Shown here: positions 55,080-64,000 of the stretch, piece after piece
Layout of the letters: each line of letters starts with the position of its first letter
How positions within the stretch are numbered: position 1 is the stretch's first letter
Origin: Streptomyces sp. NBC_00442
Lineage (GTDB): Bacteria; Actinomycetota; Actinomycetes; Streptomycetales; Streptomycetaceae
Assembly (NCBI RefSeq): GCF_036014195.1
Contig: NZ_CP107918.1
Coordinates: 3,968,001 to 4,032,000 of the forward strand
Direction: 5' to 3'
DNA: 64,000 nucleotides
Made by a program: the position numbers and the translations under genes
The notes under the pieces: model-generated
The model's input: only the letters and a program-made list of their open reading frames with translations
What the model was told of the DNA's origin: nothing
Databases searched by the model: none

Positions 55080-55093
55080 TTACTAAGCAGTAA
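55080..55093. promoter_or_regulatory. TTACT-AAGC-AGTAA operator-like dyad upstream of the Fe-S oxidoreductase gene
   Basis: A perfect 5-bp inverted repeat with a 4-bp centre lies 86 bp upstream of the reverse-strand start, in an AT-rich stretch. TTACT-N4-AGTAA is the form of many TetR-family sites. Given the EtfD-like gene it may tie expression to fatty-acid use. The regulator is not in this window. Confidence 0.5.
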
Positions 55094-55264
55094 CTTACCC
55101 AGTCCACCTGAGCGTACCCACTTCTGACGCCGCACTGTAGCCGCGCAGGCGGTGATCTGTGTCGCTCAGCGTGCCCTTGGTCGACGCCGTATATCCATCG
55201 TGTTATTCACCACATATGGGGACATAACAAACTAACTTGTTGTCGGCCACGACGATCGAACCGA

Positions 55265-56143
55265 ATGGGCGTCCCCATGCCAGCTCCCGCCACGTACCTC
55301 GTCACCGGTGGTGCCGGATTCATCGGCTCGCACCTCGCCGATGCGCTGCTCGGCCAGGGCCACACCGTGGTCGTGCTCGACGACCTGTCCACCGGCGCCC
55401 GCGCCAACCTGGCCGCCGCCTGGTCCGACCCCCGGCTGCGCTTCGTACGCGGCTCGGTCCTCGACGAGCGTCTCGTCGACGAACTCACCTCCCGCTGCGA
55501 CGCCGTGGTCCACCTCGCGCCGGTGACGGGCGCCGTCGGCGCGGCGGCGCTGCGGCACGGCCGCGGGCTCCTGATCGCGGCGGCCGACGGCCGGTGCGAG
55601 GCCGCCGCGGGCGCGGTCGTCGTACGGCACGGCGACACGGTCGGGCCGCGCCAGTCGCCCGTGCACGCCACCGTCCTGACCCGGCTCGTGCGCCGGGCCG
55701 TGGCCGGCGAACCGCTCGCCGTGCACGGCGACGGGACCCGCGCCTGCCGTTTCCTCGACGTGGCCGACGCGGTCGGCGCGCTGCTCGCCCTGCTCGCCCT
55801 GCTCGCCCACCCGGGCGCGGCCGGCGCCGAGTTCGACATCGCCGGCACAGAGGAGACGACCGTCATGGCCCTGGCCGAGCGCACCCTGGCCCGCTGTGGC
55901 GGCCCGTCCGCCATCAGCCACTTCCCGTACGTCGTCGACCGCGTACCGCACGAGATCCGGCCGCGGGCCGCGGCCCGGCCCCTGGACACCGCGCCGCTGC
56001 GCGAGCTGACCGGCTGGCAGCCGGCCCGCGGCCTCGACGACATCCTGGGCGCGGCGATCGCCCGCGCCCGCGGCGAGGCGCCCGTCGTGCTGCCCGGACT
56101 CCGAGCGCCCGCCGCGTCGCCGGCCGCGCAGCACCGCGGCTGA
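55265..56143 (+). CDS. NAD-dependent epimerase/dehydratase-like protein lacking the catalytic segment
   Basis: This 292-aa extended-SDR protein has the NAD motif VTGGAGFIGSHLADALL, VVVLDDLSTG, and later VVVRHGDTVGPRQSP and CRFLDVADAVGALLALL, as in UDP-glucose epimerase relatives. Between residue 100 (HLAPVTGAVGAAAL) and 120 the usual 60-70 residues with the Ser and YxxxK catalytic site are missing. It probably binds NAD and perhaps nucleotide sugar but cannot act as a normal epimerase. It is the first of three genes with WecA-like and FkbM proteins. ATG 55265 and ATG 55277 are both possible starts. Confidence 0.84.
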   Translation: MGVPMPAPATYLVTGGAGFIGSHLADALLGQGHTVVVLDDLSTGARANLAAAWSDPRLRFVRGSVLDERLVDELTSRCDAVVHLAPVTGAVGAAALRHGRGLLIAAADGRCEAAAGAVVVRHGDTVGPRQSPVHATVLTRLVRRAVAGEPLAVHGDGTRACRFLDVADAVGALLALLALLAHPGAAGAEFDIAGTEETTVMALAERTLARCGGPSAISHFPYVVDRVPHEIRPRAAARPLDTAPLRELTGWQPARGLDDILGAAIARARGEAPVVLPGLRAPAASPAAQHRG

Positions 56144-56156
56144 GAGGCGGACCGAC

Positions 56157-57194
56157 ATGCTGCACGGGCTCGCGGCCGCCACGACGGCCCTCGTACTGAC
56201 CGCACTGCTCGCGGCCCTGGTCCGCCGCCTGATGCTGAGGTTCGGCCGCAAGGGGCCCGACACCGTGCCCCACCTCGGCGGCATCGCGGTCGCGCTCGGC
56301 ACGCTCGGGGTGGCCTGCTCGGGGCCGCTGCTCGGCGTCGCCGAACTCGGCGACGGCGTGGCGCCCCTGCTGGCCGCGGCCGGCGCGGTCGCGCTGCTCG
56401 GCCTCGTCGGCGACCTGCGTCCGCTCGGGGTGCGGGTCAGGCTCGTGGCGCAGGCGACGGCCGCGACCGCGGTGGTAGCGCTCGCCGGGCTCTCGCCGGG
56501 TGCCGGCGCGCTCGCCGTGCTGTGGATCGTCTTCGTCACCAACGCCTTCCAGCTCCTGGACACCTCCGACGGGGCGATGGGCGCGGTCGCCGCCGTCACC
56601 GCGCTCGGCCTCGCCGTGTGCGCGATCGCCGAGGGCCACCCGGGACACGGGCTGCTCCTGAGCGTGCTCGCCGCCGCCCTCACCGGCTTCCTGCTGCACA
56701 ACTGGCACCCGGCCCGCATCCATCTCGGCGACTGCGGCGCCCTGTTCACCGGCTTCCTGCTCGCCTCGTCCGCGGTCGTCGTGCACACCGGGGCGCCCGG
56801 CGGCCGGACCACCGCCGAACTCTTCGCGCTCACCGTCGTCGTGCTCACCGACACCCTGCTCGTCCTGGTCTCCCGTCACCGCGCGGGCCGCCCGCTGCTG
56901 CGCGGCGGCGGCGACCACATCGCCCACCGGCTGCGCGGGCTCGGCCTCACCACCCAGGGTTCGGCCGTCGTGCTCGGCGTCGCCTCGCTCGGCTGCACGC
57001 TTTTCGGGCTCCAGATCCACGACGGGCGCCTCGCCCCGCTCGCGGTGCTCGCGCTCGCTCTGCTGGTTCCCGCGGCGGTCGTGCTGCTCCTGCGGGTGCC
57101 GGTGTACGGGCCGGCGTCGCGCCGCCGCACCCCGCGTGCCCGTACCCCGGCCGACCCGGCCGCCTCCGTCGACCTCGCGGGCGGCCGGGGATGA
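56157..57194 (+). CDS. WecA/MraY-family undecaprenyl-phosphate sugar-1-phosphate transferase-like protein
   Basis: This 345-aa polytopic protein has about ten helices. Conserved family sites are present with changes: VTNAFQLLDTSDGAMGA (usual NAFNLIDGLDG), HPARIHLGDCGALFTGFLLA (usual FMGDxGS), and GGGDHIAHRLRGLGL (usual HRxHxxxRL). PHLGGIAVALG corresponds to the TPxxGG motif. These enzymes load a sugar phosphate onto undecaprenyl phosphate to start cell-wall glycans. The altered sites keep the key Asp and His residues. ATG 56157 is 13 bp after the upstream stop. Its stop overlaps the next start (ATGA). Confidence 0.88.
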   Translation: MLHGLAAATTALVLTALLAALVRRLMLRFGRKGPDTVPHLGGIAVALGTLGVACSGPLLGVAELGDGVAPLLAAAGAVALLGLVGDLRPLGVRVRLVAQATAATAVVALAGLSPGAGALAVLWIVFVTNAFQLLDTSDGAMGAVAAVTALGLAVCAIAEGHPGHGLLLSVLAAALTGFLLHNWHPARIHLGDCGALFTGFLLASSAVVVHTGAPGGRTTAELFALTVVVLTDTLLVLVSRHRAGRPLLRGGGDHIAHRLRGLGLTTQGSAVVLGVASLGCTLFGLQIHDGRLAPLAVLALALLVPAAVVLLLRVPVYGPASRRRTPRARTPADPAASVDLAGGRG

Positions 57195-58060
57195 CCCCGC
57201 CCACCGCCGAAGCGCCCCTTTGCCCCGCCACCGCAAACGCCCCTTCCCCCGGCGCCGTACCCCTTCCAGCAGGGAGCAGCACAGACGTGATGACGACCCT
57301 TCCGCGCCGCCTGCGCCGCGCGGTGCGCCGCCTCGGCATCGACGTGGTCCGCCACCGCCCGGCCGGGCACGACCTCGTGCGCCTCCTGCACCGGTACGAG
57401 ATCGACCTTGTCCTCGACGTGGGCGCCCACCGGGGCGACTTCGGCGCGCTGCTGCGCGAGGCCGGCTACCGCGGCCGCATCGTCTCCTTCGAGCCGCTGC
57501 GCGAGCCCCGCGGCGAGCTGCGTCACCGCGCCGGGCCCGACGACGGCTGGAGCGTGCTGCCGTACGCGCTCGGTGACCGCACCGGGACCGCCACGCTCAA
57601 CATCTCCGGCGACTCGGGCCCGGCCAGCTCCTTCCTGCCGATGCTGCCCCGGCACCGCGCGGCGGCCCCCCGCGCCGCGTACACCGGGAACGTCATCGTT
57701 CAGACGCGGCGCCTGGACGAGGTGTGGAAGCAGGTCACCGCGCCCGGCGAACGGGTCTTCCTCGCGCTGGACGTGCAGGGCTACGAATCCCAAGTGCTCG
57801 ACGGCGCAGGGGAGTTCGCGGACGAGATCTGCGGGGTGCGGATCGGGGCGCCGCTGGTGCCGCTCTTCGAGGGCGGGCGGCTCTTCGACGACCTGCTGGC
57901 GCTGGCCCGTGAGCGGTTCGGCCTGACCCTGATGTCGCTGGCTCCGGGCTTCACCGATCCGCGCGACGGACGGCTGCTCCAGTGCGGCCTGGTGCTGCTC
58001 CGCGAGGACGCGCCGGTCCTGGGCGAACAGGTGCCCGCGCAGGTCGCCGCGGTGGTGTGA
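57191..58060 (+). CDS. FkbM-family methyltransferase
   Basis: This SAM-dependent O-methyltransferase of the FkbM type carries motif I LVLDVGAHRGDFGALLREAGY, IVSFEPLREPRGELR, SVLPYALGDRTGTATLNIS, and RVFLALDVQGYESQVLDGA. ATG 57191 overlaps the previous stop (ATGA) and gives 289 aa, but its first 32 residues are low-complexity. GTG 57287, after AGGGAG, gives MMTTLPRRLRRAVRRLG and fits the family length better. It probably methylates the sugar or glycan handled by the two upstream genes. Confidence 0.88.
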   Translation: MTPPTAEAPLCPATANAPSPGAVPLPAGSSTDVMTTLPRRLRRAVRRLGIDVVRHRPAGHDLVRLLHRYEIDLVLDVGAHRGDFGALLREAGYRGRIVSFEPLREPRGELRHRAGPDDGWSVLPYALGDRTGTATLNISGDSGPASSFLPMLPRHRAAAPRAAYTGNVIVQTRRLDEVWKQVTAPGERVFLALDVQGYESQVLDGAGEFADEICGVRIGAPLVPLFEGGRLFDDLLALARERFGLTLMSLAPGFTDPRDGRLLQCGLVLLREDAPVLGEQVPAQVAAVV

Positions 58061-58180
58061 GAGCGTCTCCTGGGGCGTATCGAGGCCTGTCGGCGCAGGC
58101 TTCGGTGTGACTATCGCGACCGGCGATATCGGTCCTGACCTGCGGCTACAACATTCATTGCCGATAAGCGCAGGATAAAA

Positions 58181-58201
58181 CTTGAGCGTGCCAGACTCAG
58201 C
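58181..58201 (+). promoter_or_regulatory. HAIR element 1 (HspR operator), imperfect
   Basis: CTTGAGC-N7-ACTCAGC differs from the CTTGAGT-N7-ACTCAAG consensus at three positions. It is the upstream copy of the pair before dnaK. Confidence 0.75.
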
Positions 58202-58205
58202 TCTG

Positions 58206-58234
58206 TTGACGCGATGCGAGCCGTCATGCATCCT
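58206..58234 (+). promoter_or_regulatory. dnaK promoter
   Basis: TTGACG (58206-58211) and CATCCT (58229-58234) have a 17-bp spacer, a fair primary-sigma promoter. The -10 runs into the second HAIR element, the usual place for HspR repression. Confidence 0.65.
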
Positions 58235-58253
58235 TGAGCCAGATCCACTCAAG
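58233..58253 (+). promoter_or_regulatory. HAIR element 2 (HspR operator)
   Basis: CTTGAGC-N7-ACTCAAG matches the HspR consensus at all but one base. It lies 22 bp before the dnaK start and overlaps the promoter. Confidence 0.9.
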
Positions 58254-58256
58254 TAG

Positions 58257-60127
<1,871 letters not shown>

Positions 60128-60128
<1 letters not shown>

Positions 60129-60766
60129 TGACGGAGGAGACCCCGGGCTTCGAGGAGAAGCCCGAAGTCCCCTCCGGCGCATCGGAAGACGCCGAGCCGA
60201 AGGCCGCCGACTCCTCCGAGGAGGAGAAGGCGGCCCCGGCCGGGGACGCAGCCAAGGACATCGCCCTGCAGGCCCAGCTGGACCAGGCCCAGACGGCGCT
60301 CACCGAGCGCACCACGGACCTCCAGCGCCTCCAGGCCGAGTACCAGAACTACCGCCGCCGCGTGGAGCGGGACCGCGTCACGGTCAAGGAAGTCGCCGTC
60401 GCCGGTCTCCTGACCGAGCTGCTGCCCACGCTCGACGACATCGGCAGGGCCCGTGAACACGGCGAACTGACCGGTGGCTTCAAGTCGGTGGCCGAGTCCC
60501 TGGAGACGGTCGCCGCGAAGATGGGCCTCCAGCAGTTCGGCAAGGAGGGCGAGCCCTTCGACCCGACGGTCCACGAGGCCCTGATGCACAGCTACGCGCC
60601 GGACGTCACCGAGACGACCTGCGTGGCGATCCTGCAGCCCGGGTACCGGATCGGCGAACGTACGATCCGCCCCGCGCGGGTCGCGGTGGCCGAGCCCCAG
60701 CCGGGCGCGGCCGCCAAGGAAGAACAGTCGAGCGACGAGGAGAGCGGTGGCCCCGACAAGGGCTGA
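60128..60766 (+). CDS. grpE: GrpE nucleotide exchange factor
   Basis: This 212-aa cochaperone releases ADP from DnaK. The N-terminal 50 residues are acidic and disordered; the long dimer helix includes QAQLDQAQTALTERTTDLQRLQ, and the beta head domain holds FDPTVHEALMHSYAP and ILQPGYRIGERTIRPARVAV. The ATG overlaps the dnaK stop (TGATG), so translation is coupled. Confidence 0.97.
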
Positions 60767-60811
60767 CGCAGCGGTCATTGAAGAAGTGATCGTCCGGAAG
60801 GAGGGACGTCG

Positions 60812-61999
60812 ATGAACACGAAGGACTTCGTCGAGAAGGACTACTACAAGGTTCTCGGCGTCCCCAAGGACGCCACGGACGCGGAGATCAAGAAGGCGTA
60901 CCGCAAGCTGGCGCGCGAGAACCACCCCGACGCCAACAAGGGCGACACCAAGGCGGAGGAGCGCTTCAAGGAGATCTCCGAGGCGAACGACATCCTCGGT
61001 GACCCCAAGAAGCGCAAGGAGTACGACGAGGCGCGCGCCCTGTTCGGCAACGGAGGCTTCCGGGCCGGTCCCGGGGCCGGCGGGGGCAGCTTCAACTTCG
61101 ACCTCGGCGACCTGTTCGGCGGGCAGCAGCCCGGCGGCCAGGGCGCGGGCGCCGGCGGCTTCGGCGGCGGGCTCGGCGACGTGTTCGGCGGCCTGTTCAA
61201 CCGGGGCGGCGCGGGCACGGGCCAGCGCACCCAGCCGCGCCGCGGCCAGGACCTGGAGTCCGAGGTGACGCTCAGCTTCACCGAGGCGGTCGACGGCGCC
61301 ACCGTGCCGATCCGGCTGTCCAGCCAGGCCCCCTGCAAGGCCTGTTCGGGCACCGGCGACAAGAACGGCACGCCCCGCGTGTGCCCGACCTGTGTCGGTA
61401 CGGGACAGGTGTCGCGCGGCATGGGCGGCGGCTTCTCGCTGACCGACCCGTGTGTGGACTGCAAGGGCCGCGGTCTGATCGCCGAGAACCCCTGCGACGT
61501 CTGCAAGGGCAGCGGCCGGGCGCGCTCCTCGCGCACCATGCAGGTCCGCATCCCGGCCGGCGTCAGCAACAACCAGCGCATCCGGCTGCGCGGCAAGGGC
61601 GCGCCGGGCGAACGGGGCGGCCCCGCGGGCGACCTGTACGTCGTGGTGCACGTCGACGCGCACCCGGTGTTCGGCCGCAAGGACGACAACCTCACGGTCA
61701 CGGTGCCGGTCACCTTCACGGAGGCGGCCCTCGGCGCCGAGGTCAAGGTGCCCACGCTCAGCGGTCCGCCGGTCACCCTGAAACTGCCCGCGGGCACCCC
61801 CAACGGCCGTACGATGCGGGCCCGCGGCAAGGGCGCGGTCCGCAAGGACGGCACCCGGGGCGACCTGCTGGTCACGGTCGAGGTGACCGTGCCCAAGGAG
61901 CTGGACGACAAGGCCCGTGAGGCCTTGGAGACCTTCCGCGACGCCACCGCGGGCCTCGACCCGCGGGCCGACCTGTTCCAGGCCGTGAAGGGAGCATGA
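60812..61999 (+). CDS. dnaJ: DnaJ (Hsp40) cochaperone
   Basis: This 395-aa type I J-protein has a J-domain at residues 10-75 (DYYKVLGVPKDA, NHPDANKGD). HPD in the loop stimulates DnaK. A Gly/Phe-rich region follows (about 80-135). The zinc-binding domain has four CxxCxGxG-like repeats: CKACSGTG, CPTCVGTG, CVDCKGRG and CDVCKGSG. The C-terminal substrate domains complete the usual form. ATG 60812 follows AAGGAGGGACG. Confidence 0.97.
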   Translation: MNTKDFVEKDYYKVLGVPKDATDAEIKKAYRKLARENHPDANKGDTKAEERFKEISEANDILGDPKKRKEYDEARALFGNGGFRAGPGAGGGSFNFDLGDLFGGQQPGGQGAGAGGFGGGLGDVFGGLFNRGGAGTGQRTQPRRGQDLESEVTLSFTEAVDGATVPIRLSSQAPCKACSGTGDKNGTPRVCPTCVGTGQVSRGMGGGFSLTDPCVDCKGRGLIAENPCDVCKGSGRARSSRTMQVRIPAGVSNNQRIRLRGKGAPGERGGPAGDLYVVVHVDAHPVFGRKDDNLTVTVPVTFTEAALGAEVKVPTLSGPPVTLKLPAGTPNGRTMRARGKGAVRKDGTRGDLLVTVEVTVPKELDDKAREALETFRDATAGLDPRADLFQAVKGA

Positions 62000-62000
62000 G

Positions 62001-62468
62001 ATGGACCCCCGCCAGCGCCGTCAGCCCCCGTTCGCCGGCCGGGCCTACGAGCTGACCGACGAGACGCCGGTGTACGTCATCTCGGTGGCGGCCCAGCTCT
62101 CCGGTCTGCATCCGCAGACCCTGCGGCAGTACGACCGGCTCGGCCTTGTCTCGCCCGACCGCACGGCCGGGCGCGGCCGGCGCTACTCGGCCCGCGACAT
62201 CGAACTGCTGCGTACCGTGCAGGAGTTGTCGCAGACCGAGGGCATCAACCTGGCCGGCATCAAGCGCATCATCGAGCTGGAGAACCAGGTCGCCGCGCTT
62301 CAGGCCCGGGTCGCCGAGCTGTCGAGCGTGGTCGAGGGCGCGGCCGTCGCCATGCAGCAGCGCGAGGCCCAGGTGCACGCCTCCTACCGGCGCGACCTGG
62401 TCCCCTACCAGGACGTCCAGCAGGCCAGCGCGCTGGTCGTCTGGCGGCCCAAGAGGACGTCGGAGTAG
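62001..62468 (+). CDS. hspR: HspR, MerR-type heat-shock repressor
   Basis: This 155-aa repressor binds the HAIR elements before dnaK. The MerR helix-turn-helix region is YVISVAAQLSGLHPQTLRQYDRLGLVSPDR, followed by GRRYSARDIELLRTVQELSQTEG and a coiled coil (IKRIIELENQVAALQARVAELS). ATG 62001 is immediately after the dnaJ stop, as in other Streptomyces operons. DnaK is expected to activate it as co-repressor. Confidence 0.97.
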   Translation: MDPRQRRQPPFAGRAYELTDETPVYVISVAAQLSGLHPQTLRQYDRLGLVSPDRTAGRGRRYSARDIELLRTVQELSQTEGINLAGIKRIIELENQVAALQARVAELSSVVEGAAVAMQQREAQVHASYRRDLVPYQDVQQASALVVWRPKRTSE

Positions 62469-62499
62469 CCCGGTCGGGGCCCGGCGCCCCCAGCGCCGC

Positions 62500-62536
62500 A
62501 CAGGCCCGCCGTCCCGTTCCGGGGCGGCGGGCCTGT
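62500..62536. terminator. Terminator of the dnaK operon
   Basis: ACAGGCCCGCCG and CGGCGGGCCTGT form a 12-bp stem with a 13-nt loop, 31 nt after the hspR stop. Confidence 0.82.
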
Positions 62537-62616
62537 CGCGTGCCGTGCCGACGTGAACCGGCACCCCGATGGGGATAGGGTCGTCGGGCTCGAACGCAGG
62601 GAGGCGGGGGAAGGGC

Positions 62617-63591
62617 ATGTCTGGGCAGGTGGCGCATCCACATGGGGCGGACCGGCTGTGCGCGGCCGGGGAACGGGCGTACGCGGACGCGTTGCGCGCC
62701 GGACGCATCGCGCGCGCGGGCGCGGGCGACGCCCCCTGCCTGATCGACCTGGGCCTGCTCCACCCCGACCCGGCCGCCCCCGCGTGGCTGCTTCCGACCT
62801 CGCCGCAGGTCGTGATGGCGCGGCTGCTGCGCGGCATCCACGAGGACATCGCGGCGAGCCAGGCCCGGACGGGCTCGGCGGCCGCCGCCTTCGAGCGGTT
62901 CGCCGCGCTCGGTACGCCCGTTCCGGCCGGCGGCGACGCCATCCGCGTCCTCGACGGCATCACCCGTATCAACGCGGCCATCGACGACGCGATAGCGGCC
63001 TGCACCACCGAGTCGCTCACCATCCAGCCGCGCGGCATCCGGCCCGAGCACATCCTGTCGCAGGCGCTGCCCCGGGCCGTCGACATGCTGGACCGCGGGG
63101 TGCGCATCCGCACCATGTACACCCACGTCGCCCGCTACGGCACCGGACTCGCCGACTATCTGCACCAGTTGGAGGGGCGCGCCGTGGAGGTGCGCACCCT
63201 GGACGAGGTCACCGAGCGCCTGCTGCTCTTCGACCGGACGGTGGCGATCATCCCGGCCGCGGCCGACGACAGCAGCGCGCTGGAGCTGCGCCATCCGGCG
63301 CTGGTGGAGTACCTGGCCACCGTCTTCGAGCGGCTGTGGCGGCTCGCGGTGCCGCTTGCCGAGGCGGTGCCCGTGGCCACCGACATCGAGGGCGTCACGC
63401 ACCGCGAGCGGGTCATCGCGGCGCTCCTGGCGGAGGGCCACCAGGACGCGGTGATAGCGCAGCGGCTCGGCATCAGCGTGCGGACCTGCCGGCACCACAT
63501 CAGCCGTCTCGCGGAGGCGCTCGGTTCGCGCAGCCGCACCCAGCTCGGCGTACGCATAGCCCAGTCGGGGCTCGATGCCCATCCGCGCTGA
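62617..63591 (+). CDS. LuxR-type helix-turn-helix regulator
   Basis: This 324-aa protein has a C-terminal LuxR helix-turn-helix at about residues 262-320 (THRERVIAALLAEGHQDAVIAQRLGIS, RTCRHHISRLAEALGSRSRTQLG). The N-terminal part has RLLRGIHEDIAASQ and a phospholipase-D-like/TrmB-type middle (LDRGVRIRTMYTHVARYG, RLLLFDRTVAIIPA). No receiver domain is visible. ATG 62617 follows GGGAGGCGGGGGAAGGG. It converges with a truncated paralogue at the right edge. Confidence 0.87.
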   Translation: MSGQVAHPHGADRLCAAGERAYADALRAGRIARAGAGDAPCLIDLGLLHPDPAAPAWLLPTSPQVVMARLLRGIHEDIAASQARTGSAAAAFERFAALGTPVPAGGDAIRVLDGITRINAAIDDAIAACTTESLTIQPRGIRPEHILSQALPRAVDMLDRGVRIRTMYTHVARYGTGLADYLHQLEGRAVEVRTLDEVTERLLLFDRTVAIIPAAADDSSALELRHPALVEYLATVFERLWRLAVPLAEAVPVATDIEGVTHRERVIAALLAEGHQDAVIAQRLGISVRTCRHHISRLAEALGSRSRTQLGVRIAQSGLDAHPR

Positions 63592-63848
63592 GCGGAGACG
63601 ATCCGCGTGGTACGCGTCAGTCCGGTATGTCGGGCATCTCGGGCTTTAATCCGGCTCCAGTTGATGCAGTGCAGCAACATGATGGTGGTGGTGCGACGGC
63701 TCGCGATGCATCGTGGTGGCGGTATGAGCAGCTCAACTCGACGGGACACGGGGCCGGCAGGCGGCGGGACGGACGCCGCGACTGTGGCCCTGCTCGTGCG
63801 TGGCCCCCGAGGTGGCCCCGCGCTCCCCGGCGCGCCGAGGTGACGGCT
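63592..63848. other. Gap between convergent LuxR genes
   Basis: This gap holds no convincing gene; a 78-codon frame (63607-63843) lacks a ribosome binding site and family motifs. No clear terminator hairpin was seen. Confidence 0.4.
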
Positions 63849-64000
63849 TCAGGCGTCCTGCTCCAGGATGCCCGACTGCGCTATCAGGAAGCCGAGTTGG
63901 GCCCGGCTTCCGCTGCCGAGCGACGCGGCGAGCTTGGCGATGTGGGCACGGCAGGTCCGTACGTTCATCCCCAGGCGCCGGGCGATGGCCTCGTCGACGT
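63849..64000 (-). CDS. LuxR-type regulator, C-terminal part only (cut by window edge)
   Basis: The reverse-strand frame ending at 63849 encodes EAIARRLGMNVRTCRAHIAK and LAASLGSGSRAQLGFLIAQS, a LuxR DNA-binding tail. It aligns closely with the end of the 62617 protein (AVIAQRLGISVRTCRHHISR, RTQLGVRIAQS), so the two are paralogues pointing at each other. The N-terminus lies outside the window. Confidence 0.85.
   Translation of the reverse strand, partial: VDEAIARRLGMNVRTCRAHIAKLAASLGSGSRAQLGFLIAQSGILEQDA

Noticed and set aside
63607..63843. 78-codon forward frame between the LuxR genes
   Set aside because: Low-complexity composition, no supported start and no homology seen.

Overview
The window is high-GC actinomycete chromosome, almost certainly Streptomyces. 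The signs are extreme third-position GC, frequent GTG and TTG starts, start/stop-overlapping operons, a SARP regulator, a GAF-ANTAR protein, an HspR-controlled dnaK operon with HAIR sites, and the recurring GGGGCGCGGGGAACTGCGCG-type intergenic repeat. It is mostly ordinary chromosome, with several compact accessory modules.

0-14.5 kb: the end of a cobalamin block (cobG cut by the left edge, a cobalamin riboswitch, cobN); a sigma factor fused through a zinc finger and membrane segment to an extracellular CAP domain; a Tat-type DyP-like lipoprotein; a three-subunit flavin/Fe-S amino-acid or opine-type dehydrogenase followed by a GntR/FCD regulator that shares an operator-like site with it; a MerR regulator; and a cold-shock protein with a conserved neighbour. 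14.8-20.7 kb: a large SARP-NTPase-TPR regulator converging with a DrrAB-type ABC exporter, then a 58-bp tandem array and a two-domain molybdate-binding protein. 20.8-25.7 kb: a translationally coupled operon of M20 deacylase, GNAT acyltransferase and N-succinylamino acid racemase-like enzyme. This is the gene set of the known D- to L-amino-acid pathway. A PucR-type regulator lies upstream.

26-31.2 kb: a five-gene operon that looks like a small uncharacterised biosynthetic cluster: cucumopine-synthase-like protein, DAO-type flavoenzyme, NodU/TobZ-type carbamoyltransferase, SRPBCC protein and histidine phosphatase. It is preceded by a perfect inverted repeat and ends at a strong terminator. 31.5-37.3 kb: purine salvage/catabolism, with guanine deaminase facing xdhABC; the xdh leader is long and may encode a small peptide. 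37.4-43.6 kb: stress and membrane proteins (GAF-ANTAR, small hydrophobic protein, slipin, DUF5994), then a tight divergent pair. One gene of the pair encodes a TIR-NTPase protein whose C-terminal helical domain is homologous to the whole folded part of the other gene's product. This is the best candidate here for an undescribed immune-like or signalling system.

43.9-48.5 kb: an accessory island next to a tRNA-Gly(CCC) gene: glycosyltransferase, two paralogous alpha/beta hydrolases (one with a Cys nucleophile, one with Ser), an acyl carrier protein overlapping one hydrolase antisense, a broken SDR gene and a Nudix hydrolase. 48.7-55 kb: core genes (dcd, a phosphoribosyltransferase, a Yip1-family membrane protein, a secreted Lys-rich protein, and a membrane Fe-S oxidoreductase resembling EtfD). 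55.2-58.1 kb: an SDR-like protein lacking the catalytic Tyr/Lys region, a WecA-like transferase and an FkbM methyltransferase. 58.2-62.5 kb: dnaK-grpE-dnaJ-hspR. 62.6-64 kb: two convergent paralogous LuxR-type regulators, the second cut by the right edge. I found no insertion sequence, rRNA or CRISPR array.
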